Shown piece by piece: positions 45,586-53,562 of a stretch of 64,000 bases of DNA (the first letter of the stretch is position 1; each line of letters opens with the position of its first letter). The translations under genes and the position numbers were made by a program. Below the pieces are notes generated by a model, which saw nothing but the letters and a program-made list of their open reading frames with translations, did not search any database and had not been told where the DNA came from. Origin of the DNA: Neisseria animalis (lineage in GTDB: Bacteria > Pseudomonadota > Gammaproteobacteria > Burkholderiales > Neisseriaceae); the NCBI RefSeq assembly GCF_900636515.1, contig NZ_LR134287.1, forward strand, positions 868,001 to 932,000. Direction: 5' to 3'.

Positions 45586-48326
45586 TGGAAAAGACGTTAT
45601 TTGATATTATTGAACGCCGTAAGGAGATCTATTTAGACGACGGCGATGAAGAGAAATTAACTATTCCTAAATTTGTCAACCAAAACCTAAAATATCCGTT
45701 TTTTGATTGGCAAAAATCGGCATTGGAAAATTTTCTGATTTTTGAACGAACCAAAAACTTTAAAGATTTTCCAGAATTAAAAAATAAACCAACCCATTTG
45801 CTATTTAATATGGCAACTGGAGCAGGCAAAACAATGATGATGGCTGCACTGATACTTTATTATTTTGAAAAAGGCTATCGTCATTTTCTATTTTTTGTGA
45901 ATCAAAATAATATTGTGGATAAAACCGAAAACAATTTTATCGACAGCTTGCATTATAAATATTTATTTCAGCCAAAAATTTTGCTGGGTGATAATGTGAT
46001 TCCCATAAAAAAAGTGGAGACGTTTAGTCCGAATCCAAATGGCATTGAAATTAAATTTACTAGCATTCAAAAGCTGTATAATGATGTACATATTGAACGA
46101 GAAAATCAAACCACTTTGGCAGATTTACATCAGTTGAAACTCGTGATGTTAGGCGATGAAGCCCATCATTTAAACTCACAGACCAAAAGTAAAAAACAAA
46201 TGCCGTTGGATTTAAGCACGGAATTGAATGGCAAGGCGAGCGATGATGAAATCGAACGCAAAGGCTGGGAACATTTGGTACTAGATTTGCTGTTACGCAA
46301 AAATGGTAAGCCAAGTGAAAATGTGTTGCTGGAATTTACCGCTACCTTGCCTGAAAGTGAAGACGTGGCGAGAAAATATGCCGATAAAATCATTACTAAA
46401 TTCCCGTTGAAAGCATTTTTGCAAGCGGGCTACACCAAGGACATTAACCTTGTTTCATCGCAATTGCCGAAAAAAGAACGTGTGCTACATGCCTTGCTAT
46501 TTGCGTGGTATCGCCATCAACTTGCCTTAAAATATGGCATTGCTAACTTCAAGCCAGTTATGCTATTTCGCAGTAAAACTATTGATGAATCTCGTGCTGA
46601 TTATGAGCAATTTTTACAATGGACGGAGCAGGCAAATGCCGAAGATTTTACTTTTTTGACTGTACTTTCCAGCCAGTTGAATGATGCGGAAAACGCCAAT
46701 CAGCAAGGTAAAACACGCACTGAACAGGCTTTGCGTTTTATGCAGGCACAAGGACTAAGCCACGCTCACTTGGCAAAATGGGTGCAGGAAAATTATCAGC
46801 CGCATAATGTGATTATCACCAACTCACAAACCAACAAAACCAAGAAAGAAAAAACCGATGTGGAAACTGAAAAACTGCTGAATAACTTGGAAGCAGCAGA
46901 TAACCCTGTGCGAGCTATTTTCACAGTAGATCGCCTAACCGAAGGTTGGGACGTGCTGAATTTGTTCGACATTGTGAGATTGTATGAAGGGCAAAATGGT
47001 GGTGGCTCAAATAAACGATCAGGCAAAACTGCCGCCACAACTGTTTCTGAAAAGCAACTGATTGGGCGTGGTGTGCGTTATTATCCCTTTGCTTTTGAAG
47101 GCAAATTACCGAATAAACGAAAATTTGAGGGTGTTGAACACGAGCTGAAAATTTTAGAAGAATTGTTTTATTACACCTTTGATGAGCAATCTCGCTATAT
47201 TTCCGAGCTGAAAGACGAATTACGCAAAGATGGCTATCTATCTGAAACTAGTAACAACAAAGTGAAACTAAAATTTGCACTTAAGCCTGAACTTGCCGAG
47301 AATGACAGTTTTAGAAATTTGCTGATTTGGGCGAATAAAAAAGTACCTAACCCGAATGCGAAGGCAAATAATGCGGCAAGTTTGCAAGACTTAAAGCCAG
47401 TGTTAAAAATCATAGTGCATAACAGCAAAGTGCTGCAAGAAACACATTTCACTGCCGATGAAACCACCGAACAAGTGCAGCAATTGGGCATAGAAGAAAA
47501 CCGCACAGAAATTTTAACTTTAGGAGAAATTGAACAGCATATTTTCGCCAAAGCAATTCATATTAAAAGCAAAAATAGTAATTCTTTGTTCCATTTCGAG
47601 CGCTTGCAAACAAAATTAGGCATTATCAGCCGTGCTGAATTGCAAACGATTCTGCTCAAAGATTGGCAAGTGGAATTTTTAGGGCTGGATGGCTATGGTG
47701 AGATTTCCTCAGACGATAAATTAAACGCATGTTTGAAAGCGTTAGAAGCAGTGGAAAAACACTTGCAACAAACCCATACGCCATTTATCGGCAGCAAAGC
47801 TTTCACCCCGAAAAAATTGTGGGAGATTTTTGGTCAGCCAAAAGAAAAATGGGTGGATAAAGACAAGGTGAAGCCAAATGTAACACAACATTCGTGGTAT
47901 GCTCTTGATCATTTTGCTGGCACAAAGTTGGAAGAAGACCTAATTACCTTTATTGCTCACCGAATGGGAAATTTACAAACGAAATATGATGTGCATTTAT
48001 TACGCAATGAAGAAGTACTGAAACTAAGCAATTTCACCGATGGCGAAGGATTTATGCCAGATTTTATTTTGCTGTTAAAAGATAAAGTAAAATCTACCGC
48101 TAACGGCATGCAAGATTTTCTGCATTACCAAATTTTCATTGAGCCAAAAGGTGATCACTTAGTAGAAAAAGACCAATGGAAAGAAGCTTTCTTACAAGCA
48201 ATTACTGATGAATACGGCAAAGATCGCATATTGCAACAGGACACACCGCATTATAGATTGATTGGGTTGCCGTTTTATGAAAATGAAGAAATAAAATTTA
48301 CTACTGCTTTTCAGATGCTTACTTAA
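45585..48326 (+). CDS. type III restriction subunit Res (system 2)
   Basis: A 913-residue Res with an intact frame. Walker A MATGAGKT is at about 77-84, DEAHH near 197, the RLTEGWD and IGRGVRYYPF helicase motifs in the middle, and the C-terminal PD-(D/E)xK nuclease (MPDFILLLKDK ... IFIEPKGDHL). It cuts about 25-27 bp from a recognition site with two Mod subunits, using ATP-driven translocation, by family knowledge. Translation is coupled to mod. Followed by an intrinsic terminator. Confidence 0.94.
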   Translation: MEKTLFDIIERRKEIYLDDGDEEKLTIPKFVNQNLKYPFFDWQKSALENFLIFERTKNFKDFPELKNKPTHLLFNMATGAGKTMMMAALILYYFEKGYRHFLFFVNQNNIVDKTENNFIDSLHYKYLFQPKILLGDNVIPIKKVETFSPNPNGIEIKFTSIQKLYNDVHIERENQTTLADLHQLKLVMLGDEAHHLNSQTKSKKQMPLDLSTELNGKASDDEIERKGWEHLVLDLLLRKNGKPSENVLLEFTATLPESEDVARKYADKIITKFPLKAFLQAGYTKDINLVSSQLPKKERVLHALLFAWYRHQLALKYGIANFKPVMLFRSKTIDESRADYEQFLQWTEQANAEDFTFLTVLSSQLNDAENANQQGKTRTEQALRFMQAQGLSHAHLAKWVQENYQPHNVIITNSQTNKTKKEKTDVETEKLLNNLEAADNPVRAIFTVDRLTEGWDVLNLFDIVRLYEGQNGGGSNKRSGKTAATTVSEKQLIGRGVRYYPFAFEGKLPNKRKFEGVEHELKILEELFYYTFDEQSRYISELKDELRKDGYLSETSNNKVKLKFALKPELAENDSFRNLLIWANKKVPNPNAKANNAASLQDLKPVLKIIVHNSKVLQETHFTADETTEQVQQLGIEENRTEILTLGEIEQHIFAKAIHIKSKNSNSLFHFERLQTKLGIISRAELQTILLKDWQVEFLGLDGYGEISSDDKLNACLKALEAVEKHLQQTHTPFIGSKAFTPKKLWEIFGQPKEKWVDKDKVKPNVTQHSWYALDHFAGTKLEEDLITFIAHRMGNLQTKYDVHLLRNEEVLKLSNFTDGEGFMPDFILLLKDKVKSTANGMQDFLHYQIFIEPKGDHLVEKDQWKEAFLQAITDEYGKDRILQQDTPHYRLIGLPFYENEEIKFTTAFQMLT

Positions 48327-48902
48327 ATCCTATTTACTATGAGTGCATATCTGGGTATTTAGTATAGTGTTTAAGGAACAAACCTCTCCAAGCCAATCTG
48401 TATTTCCAGATTGGCGATTTTTCTAGTATTTGATTCTGAACATTTGTACACGCAAGGAAGATTTTTATGAAACAATCACTCAACAATGTTTAAAATATCA
48501 GCAATTAAACGCACCACAATGCCACATACGGATTTAAAGCAGTCAATGTGTTTTTGCGTGAACACCCCAATTTAAACATTCATTAGGTATAATAATAAAA
48601 ACCTTAAACAGAATATCATAGCAAAATGAATTTAAAACCAGTTAAAAATCAAACTTCCCAATACGAAGAGTGGGCAAGAGAAAAAGTCAAAAAAGCTATA
48701 TCCCCAACCTGAAGAACGGGGCTTTACGGCGCAAAAATGGTAAATTTGACTGGTTAAAAATTGAAGGCAAAATAAGTTATTTTAATTTGCAAACACCCAA
48801 ATCCTGCATAATTTTGAAGATTTTTTACAAATTATTCATATAACATTGTTTTATATTGTAAAATTTTTAAGCTGTGTTGTTACCCATCAACACTGCTTTC
48901 AA
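48327..48902. other. AT-rich region with gene debris
   Basis: Contains the res terminator and short broken reading frames. ATG 48626 opens MNLKPVKNQTSQYEEWARE and stops after 27 codons; ATG 48467 stops after eight. They look like the debris of small toxin-antitoxin or phage-type genes, without identifiable families. Confidence 0.4.
48392..48422 (+). terminator. intrinsic terminator of mod-res 2
   Basis: GCCAATCTG (48392-48400) and CAGATTGGC (48407-48415), then GATTTTT. Confidence 0.85.
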
Positions 48903-49115
48903 TTATTTTTTCTTTTTCGCCAATAACTCATCAATTAAACCATTCAGCACTTCCCGAATGGTTACGCCCTGTTCCGCCGCATATTTTTTTAGTTCACGAT
49001 GATTGGCTTCTGTCATATCAAAGCTAATCCGCTTAATACGCTCTTGCTCGCTGACATCAGCAACAGAAAGTTTGCTTTTAGTTGCGCTTGGGCGACCTGC
49101 TGTTAATTTATTCAT
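48903..49115 (-). CDS. orphan ribbon-helix-helix protein
   Basis: About 70 residues: a basic, flexible N-terminus (TAGRPSATKSK) and a C-terminal ribbon-helix-helix (KRISFDMTEANHRELKKYAAEQGVTIREVLNGLIDEL), like ParG- or ParD-type DNA-binding proteins. AAGGA precedes two possible starts, 49121 and 49115. No toxin or partition ATPase is adjacent, so it seems orphaned from a plasmid or toxin-antitoxin unit. Confidence 0.65.
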   Translation of the reverse strand: MNKLTAGRPSATKSKLSVADVSEQERIKRISFDMTEANHRELKKYAAEQGVTIREVLNGLIDELLAKKKK

Positions 49116-49145
49116 TTGCATATTTCCTTATTTATTTAAAACATT

Positions 49146-49525
49146 GGTGGTGTCCTGAAAAGTGTGCTGGGTTAAATTTGTTTGGGATGATTGATTGCCT
49201 AAAATCCAATATTAAAAGATTTAACATGATAAAACATTGATTTGGAAGAACAGCAACTGCGCCTGACGGCTCTACTTAATCTGTGCCGAATCCGACAGTT
49301 ATTACCCTCAATCGCTTTAGTATGTTGCTTACCCACCCATTGGTCACCGGTATCAGAAAACGCATTTACAAAAGCATCCCAATTATCGCCGGCAATACGT
49401 TCATAGCTTACTTTGAGTGCTTTTAAACGCTGCTTTAAAGCCAAAGCGGTTTGCAAATCACGTTTGCCCCAAACAAATGCCATGATTTCACTTGTCTTGG
49501 CATGATAACCGATGTAGATACGGTA
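49146..49525 (-). mobile_element. truncated IS1-family element
   Basis: A right end beginning GGTGGTGTCCTGAAAAGTGTG at 49146, plus the 3' part of a transposase. The 5' part is gone and the sequence changes into a flavodoxin gene at about 49520. Confidence 0.6.
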
Positions 49526-49530
49526 TTTTT
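49199..49530 (-). pseudogene. IS1-family transposase, C-terminal fragment
   Basis: The last 110 codons or so resemble IS1 InsB: IYIGYHAKTSEIMAFVWGKR, then GDNWDAFVNAF, and KQHTKAIEGNNCRIRHRL with a C-terminal tail. The conserved E/R region of the DDE fold is retained but the N-terminal half is missing. An open frame continues upstream to 49744 but is antisense to the flavodoxin gene and not real transposase. Confidence 0.75.
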
Positions 49531-49795
49531 GGTCTATCCGATTTGGTGGTACAAAATGCCAATGGCGCTTTATTCTTTGCTCGAGCAAGTAGACTTTAGT
49601 GGGAAAAATATTGTGCCGGTGGTTGGTCACGGTGGCAGTCGTTTGGGTGGAACGGATAAAGATATTCAGCAACTTCAACCACAAGCCAACGTGAAAAACG
49701 GTTTTGAGGCGTATTTGCATAAAACGGTAAGGGCTGAACAACAAGTGGAAAAAAGATTAGCTAAATTCTTAACCGAAAATGGTTATACAAAATAA
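49520..49795 (+). pseudogene. flavodoxin-like gene, 5' truncated
   Basis: TVFLVYPIWWYKMP is the mid-part of a flavodoxin-fold NAD(P)H oxidoreductase, followed by SLLEQVDFSGKNIVPVVGHGGSRLG and the C-terminal helix. The N-terminal FMN-binding strand and loop are missing where the IS1 fragment abuts. Open frame upstream to 49451 comes from IS sequence. Confidence 0.75.
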
Positions 49796-49816
49796 AAATG
49801 TAGGGGCACACAGCGT

Positions 49817-50269
49817 ATGTCCCTACCATTTAAATTTCAATTTTATGAAGAAAAATATCTCCTCCAACTCGCTCAAGATTTGGTTCTAACGGCAATATTG
49901 CTTTCTCTTTTTGGCTATCATCTTTATGAAGAAATCACGCACGAATGGCTCGGCTTGGTCTTTTTTGCTTTGATTATCTCACATCTTTCACTGAATACAT
50001 GGTGGCTCAAAAAGACCTTTTCAGGCAGTTATAACAGCTATCGCATTTTGCAAAGTGCGGTCAATTTTGCAACTTTTTTGTTATTTTTAACCGCTTGTAT
50101 CAGTGGCATTATGCTTTCTAAACATCTATTGGTGGAAATGCTATTCCACTCTACCACAGATTTAATGTGAAAAATTCATATGACCAGCACCCATTGGTTG
50201 CAAATTTTAGTGGGTGTACATTTGGGGTTACATTGGAAACCTATTGCTAATTTATTCGCAAATGGCTAG
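49817..50269 (+). pseudogene. DUF4405-like membrane gene with premature stop
   Basis: In one frame from ATG 49817 to TAG 50267-50269 (151 codons), interrupted by TGA at 50168-50170. The first part has three hydrophobic segments, and the part past the stop contains HWLQILVGVHLGLHW, the histidine-bearing helix typical of DUF4405 cytochrome-like proteins. It contains a Haemophilus-type uptake sequence (AAGTGCGGTCAATTTT, core 50053-50061). Confidence 0.7.
50053..50061 (+). other. Pasteurellaceae-type uptake signal sequence
   Basis: AAGTGCGGT followed by CAATTTT matches the extended Haemophilus influenzae USS, inside the DUF4405-like pseudogene. Confidence 0.75.
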
Positions 50270-50321
50270 ATAGAAACGATCTTATACTCGCCACAATTTT
50301 ATTAATTAAGGATAGCCAAAT

Positions 50322-50534
50322 ATGAAGAAAATTAATGTTGCCATTGTGGGGAGTGGGTATTCTACCCGTATTTTCCACGTTCCCTTTTTTAAAAATGATC
50401 ATCGGTTTAACGTGATAAAATTTTTTGAGCGTTCAACCACTCGGGCATTAGCATGGTTCCCCAACATTGATATTGTGTCAAATTTTGAAAAGTTACTGAC
50501 TGATGAGGTGGATTTAATCGTGATTAGTCAATAA
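50322..50534 (+). pseudogene. Gfo/Idh/MocA oxidoreductase, N-terminal fragment
   Basis: 70 codons encoding the beginning of a Rossmann dehydrogenase (NVAIVGSGYSTRIFHVPFF, EVDLIVIS). A full protein has over 300 residues; the frame ends at TAA after VISQ, where the family would continue with TPN-type sequence. Confidence 0.75.
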
Positions 50535-50790
50535 GTGTAAAAATGGCATAATCAACTCAATGAATTTATGGACAAATATTATCTGTTTGGTATTTTATAG
50601 TAAGTACATTGTGTAAAAATAAAATCTGAAATCTAGTCTTTTTATTCTTTATTTTTACATATTCACACTTCAATTTTGACAAGTTAATATTTAATTGATT
50701 GATTTTAAAGCATTTTATAATTTACATTTTATAAATGATATAGAAACAACCATTTTAAGATGGAGCGGACAACCTTGCAGATTACTGCTT

Positions 50791-50819
50791 TCAGACGGCA
50801 TGATGCCGTCTGAATTTTT
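50791..50819. terminator. inverted AT-type uptake-sequence hairpin
   Basis: TTTCAGACGGCAT GATGCCGTCTGAATTTTTT: the first host uptake sequence after the island. It probably terminated a gene now lost or displaced. Confidence 0.7.
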
Positions 50820-50979
50820 TCATCGGCGGCATAGGACATATCATGCTGATCCAACTGCTGCGGATTTCGGCTGCATAGGCAGGGAAGCCGCACATGGATT
50901 TGTTTTGAACACGGATTCCGGCATTTTGCAGACGGCCTTTTCTGATAACGAAAAATCCGCAGAAAAAGCATTTTTATTA

Positions 50980-51007
50980 TTGCGGTTTCCGGTGTTTTTG
51001 GTACAAT
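50980..51007 (+). promoter_or_regulatory. greA promoter
   Basis: TTGCGG (50980-50985) and TACAAT (51002-51007) with a 16-bp spacer. Confidence 0.6.
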
Positions 51008-51029
51008 GCAGGCATCTGTCTTATTCCAG

Positions 51030-51063
51030 CAAGCCGCCTTTTTCTTGGCGGCTTGTATTTTTA
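51030..51063 (+). terminator. leader terminator/attenuator before greA
   Basis: CAAGCCGCC (51030-51038) and GGCGGCTTG (51047-51055) form a 9-bp stem followed by TATTTTTA. It lies between the promoter and the greA start. Confidence 0.65.
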
Positions 51064-51137
51064 CGCCTGCGGTTATACGGACAATCGGGGCGGTATGATA
51101 ATAGAAAAGCGGAACAACGCTTTTACGGAGAATTGAA

Positions 51138-51614
51138 ATGCAAAAAATCCCTTTGACCGTCCGCGGTGCCGAGTTAATCAAACAAGAGTTGCAACATCTG
51201 AAAAGCGTTGCCCGCCCGGAGGTCATCGAGGCCATCGCAGAAGCCCGTTCGCATGGTGATTTGTCTGAAAACGCGGAATACGAAGCGGCGAAAGAGCGTC
51301 AGGGCTTTATCGAGGGCCGTATTGCCGAGTTGGAGCATAAATTGTCGGTTGCCCACATTATCAATCCGGCGGAAATTCATGCCGAGGGCAAAATCGTGTT
51401 CGGCTCGACAGTTACGCTGGAAGATTTGGAAACGGAAGAGCAGGTAACGTACCAGATTGTCGGTGAGGACGAAGCGGATATTAAAGAGCGGAAAATTTAT
51501 GTCGGCTCGCCGATTGCCCGCGCCCTGATTGGCAAGGAAGAGGGCGATGTGGCGGAAGTTCAGGCTCCGGGCGGCGTGCGTGAGTATGATATTATTTCCG
51601 TCGAATATATTTAA
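51138..51614 (+). CDS. greA: transcription elongation factor GreA
   Basis: A 158-residue protein. The N-terminal coiled coil has the acidic tip ([27 protein letters not shown]) and the C-terminal FKBP-like domain has GSTVTLED and [16 protein letters not shown]. It rescues backtracked RNA polymerase by transcript cleavage. GGAGA precedes the ATG. The 130-base leader contains a terminator. It ends at an uptake-sequence terminator. Confidence 0.97.
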   Translation: MQKIPLTVRGAELIKQELQHLKSVARPEVIEAIAEARSHGDLSENAEYEAAKERQGFIEGRIAELEHKLSVAHIINPAEIHAEGKIVFGSTVTLEDLETEEQVTYQIVGEDEADIKERKIYVGSPIARALIGKEEGDVAEVQAPGGVREYDIISVEYI

Positions 51615-51652
51615 TCCGAACAGCTGCTATCAGGTATATTGCCGAACATAAT

Positions 51653-51695
51653 GAAGGCCGTCTGCAAAATGCGGTATATTTGCAGACGGCCTTTT
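51653..51695 (+). terminator. inverted uptake-sequence terminator of greA
   Basis: AAGGCCGTCTGCAAAATGC pairs with ATATTTGCAGACGGCCTTTT. Confidence 0.85.
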
Positions 51696-51758
51696 GTTGT
51701 TTCGGCATCGGTTTTGAGATGCGGAAAACGCAGGCATAAGCAGGACGGTGCGGCGTTT

Positions 51759-51778
51759 TCTTATTTTAAATGACTATA
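51759..51778 (-). repeat. solo CREE terminal repeat
   Basis: TCTTATTTTAAATGACTATA equals the inner-to-outer end of the CREE family without the rest of the element. It abuts the DUF4149-like gene. Confidence 0.7.
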
Positions 51779-51802
51779 TTTTCAATCATGCAAAGGAAAA
51801 TC

Positions 51803-52243
51803 ATGCAGAGAATTGCAGCCGTTTTTGCTGCGGTGTGGCTGGGTATGCAGATCATGGCAGGGTATGTTGCCGCACCGGTATTGTTTAAAACGTTGCCGAA
51901 ATTGCAGGCAGGCGCGATTGCGGGTGAACTGTTTGCATGTTTGGCGTATTCCGGCCTGATGGTCTGGCTGTTTGTTTGGTGGGTATCCAAGCGCAGTGCA
52001 ACCCGGGCAGACAGGCGGACGGCGCTTTGGGCAGGTGTCTTGGCGGTGTTGTTGGCTGTTAATCAGTTTTTGGTTACGCCGGTTATCGAGGCGCATAAAA
52101 CGCAGACGGAAAATTGGCTGTTGTCGCTGCTGGGCGGTTCGTTTGGTGTGTGGCACGGTGTGTCCAGCCTGATTTTTATGTTGTGCGCGCTGTTGGCGGC
52201 GGTGGCGGTTTGGCGGCTGTATGCGGTCAAATCTTATGAATAA
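51803..52243 (+). CDS. DUF4149-like membrane protein
   Basis: A 146-residue protein with four hydrophobic segments (AAVFAAVWLGMQIMAGYVAAPVLF, LAYSGLMVWLFVWWV, ALWAGVLAVLLAVNQFLVTPVI, SSLIFMLCALLAAVAVW) and a mid-protein H-K/FGVWHGVSSL motif, as in DUF4149 (TMEM205-like). ATG 51803 has AAGGAAA upstream; in-frame ATGs at 51770 and 51788 are less likely, and the first lies in the CREE terminus. Function is unknown. Confidence 0.75.
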   Translation: MQRIAAVFAAVWLGMQIMAGYVAAPVLFKTLPKLQAGAIAGELFACLAYSGLMVWLFVWWVSKRSATRADRRTALWAGVLAVLLAVNQFLVTPVIEAHKTQTENWLLSLLGGSFGVWHGVSSLIFMLCALLAAVAVWRLYAVKSYE

Positions 52244-52291
52244 TGCCGGGAACAGCGTGTTTTTGTCCGTGCATTATTGTTTGTTTTGATG

Positions 52292-52332
52292 AAAAGGCCG
52301 TCTGCAAATTGGATTTTGCAGACGGCCTTTTT
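52292..52332. terminator. inverted uptake-sequence terminator between convergent genes
   Basis: AAAAGGCCGTCTGCAAAT pairs with ATTTTGCAGACGGCCTTTTT. Confidence 0.85.
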
Positions 52333-52338
52333 GTGGGT

Positions 52339-53535
52339 TTAGGGAAGCATTTGGATCAGGGTGAAGATGATGGTTCCCAAGTAGTTGCCGACAATGTAGC
52401 CGATGGTGCCGATAATCAGAATCGGACCGACAAGGGTTTTCCAGCCTTGACTGATGGCCAGCGCAGCGGCAGTGGTGGGGCCGCCGATATTGGCATTACA
52501 GGCAAGCAGGATTTCTTCCAAGCTGAATTTGAACAGCTTGCCCAAACCGAGTGTCAGCAGCAGGTTGGTCATGGCGACTATCAGGGTAAAGACAAACAGC
52601 AAGGGGGCGTTTTGGATAATCAGCGGAATCGAGGCCGGTATGCCGATAACGACGAAAAACAAATAAATACAGTATGTTCCCAATTCCTGACTGCCATTGG
52701 CAAAGTGTTTTTTCTTACCGGAGAGTAAAACAAAGGCAAGTGTCAGCGTGGTCAGCAGCAAATATTTGTCGGTAACGAAACCTGTCAGCATATCCGTCAG
52801 AATGTGGCCGCTTGTGCCGATTAGTGTTTTCAGATAGGCAGACAGGCCGAATGAAACGGCAACCAGAATAATGGAAGCAGCCAGCGATACAGCGATGTTT
52901 TGCAGGGAAATCGGCTTGGCTGTCCAATAATCGGCTGCGGAATGCTCGGCATCATTGTCGCGGTGTTGCGGCAGAGTATGCCAGATACGTTTGGCGGCAG
53001 ATGAGGCGGCAAGCGAAATCAAAATCAGGAAATAGACCGCCATCATCAGATTATCTGCAACGATGGTTGAGGCAGTCATGTCTTGGCTGGGGTTGAGTTT
53101 TGCCGTCATCGCGGCAAAATTAACCCCTCCACCGGTATAGGAGGCAGTAATGATGCCGGAAATCTTATCCAACTCGGGAATATGGTTTTTCAACAGCGTG
53201 AAGCCGATGACCGCGCCAATCATAGTGCCGACAGAACTGAGCAGGAACAGCAAAAGCAGACGGCCGCTTTCTTTGATGATGGCGTTCAAATCAAGCTGGA
53301 ACAGCAGCAGCGGAATGGCCAGCGGTACGACATAGCCCCAAACGGTGTCGTAAACGGGCGAATCCAGAGGAATAATGCCCAAGTTGGAAAACAAAAGGGC
53401 AATCAGCAAGGCAATGACCGCACCGGGAATTTTGCGGAACAAGCGGCAGTTTTGCTCCAGATAAATGGCTGCGGCGGCCGCGCTCATCACAAATGCCCAT
53501 AACGTCAGGGTATTGTCGGGTGAAATCCAAGACAT
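52339..53535 (-). CDS. DUF819 family membrane protein (YjcL-like)
   Basis: A 398-residue inner-membrane protein with about ten helices. The family pattern includes IPGAVIALLIALLFSNLGIIP, LLSSVGTMIGAVIGFTLL, TASYTGGGVNFAAM and GGPTTAAALAISQGWKTLVGP, and the GGG-N/GGPTTA re-entrant segments suggest a transporter of the CPA/BASS-like fold. It lies 27 bp after the dipeptidase gene on the same strand, so it may move an amino acid or peptide product. That link is inference. Confidence 0.85.
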   Translation of the reverse strand: MSWISPDNTLTLWAFVMSAAAAAIYLEQNCRLFRKIPGAVIALLIALLFSNLGIIPLDSPVYDTVWGYVVPLAIPLLLFQLDLNAIIKESGRLLLLFLLSSVGTMIGAVIGFTLLKNHIPELDKISGIITASYTGGGVNFAAMTAKLNPSQDMTASTIVADNLMMAVYFLILISLAASSAAKRIWHTLPQHRDNDAEHSAADYWTAKPISLQNIAVSLAASIILVAVSFGLSAYLKTLIGTSGHILTDMLTGFVTDKYLLLTTLTLAFVLLSGKKKHFANGSQELGTYCIYLFFVVIGIPASIPLIIQNAPLLFVFTLIVAMTNLLLTLGLGKLFKFSLEEILLACNANIGGPTTAAALAISQGWKTLVGPILIIGTIGYIVGNYLGTIIFTLIQMLP

Positions 53536-53562
53536 CTTTTTCTCCTTTTTATCAATAACGGC

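Larger units (their letters stand above)
40750..50700. mobile_element. AT-rich foreign island between ssb and greA
   Basis: About 10 kb of AT-rich sequence with no GCCGTCTG core on either strand that I can find, against one every few hundred bases elsewhere. It contains an integrase-like fragment, two transposases of different families, a type III restriction-modification system, and truncated genes. No flanking direct repeats or tRNA are visible, so the ends are approximate. Confidence 0.75.
50535..51137. other. island end and greA leader region
   Basis: AT-rich to about 50760, where the island seems to end; then host sequence with an uptake-sequence hairpin, a promoter, and a leader terminator before greA. 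No gene is visible. Confidence 0.6.

Noticed and set aside
49199..49744. full-length 181-codon transposase
   Set aside because: Only the C-terminal part resembles IS1; the N-terminal part is antisense to a flavodoxin-like gene.
40750..50700. integrated prophage or ICE
   Set aside because: No structural, replication or conjugation genes; the integrase-like ORF lacks a catalytic domain and no attachment repeats are visible.
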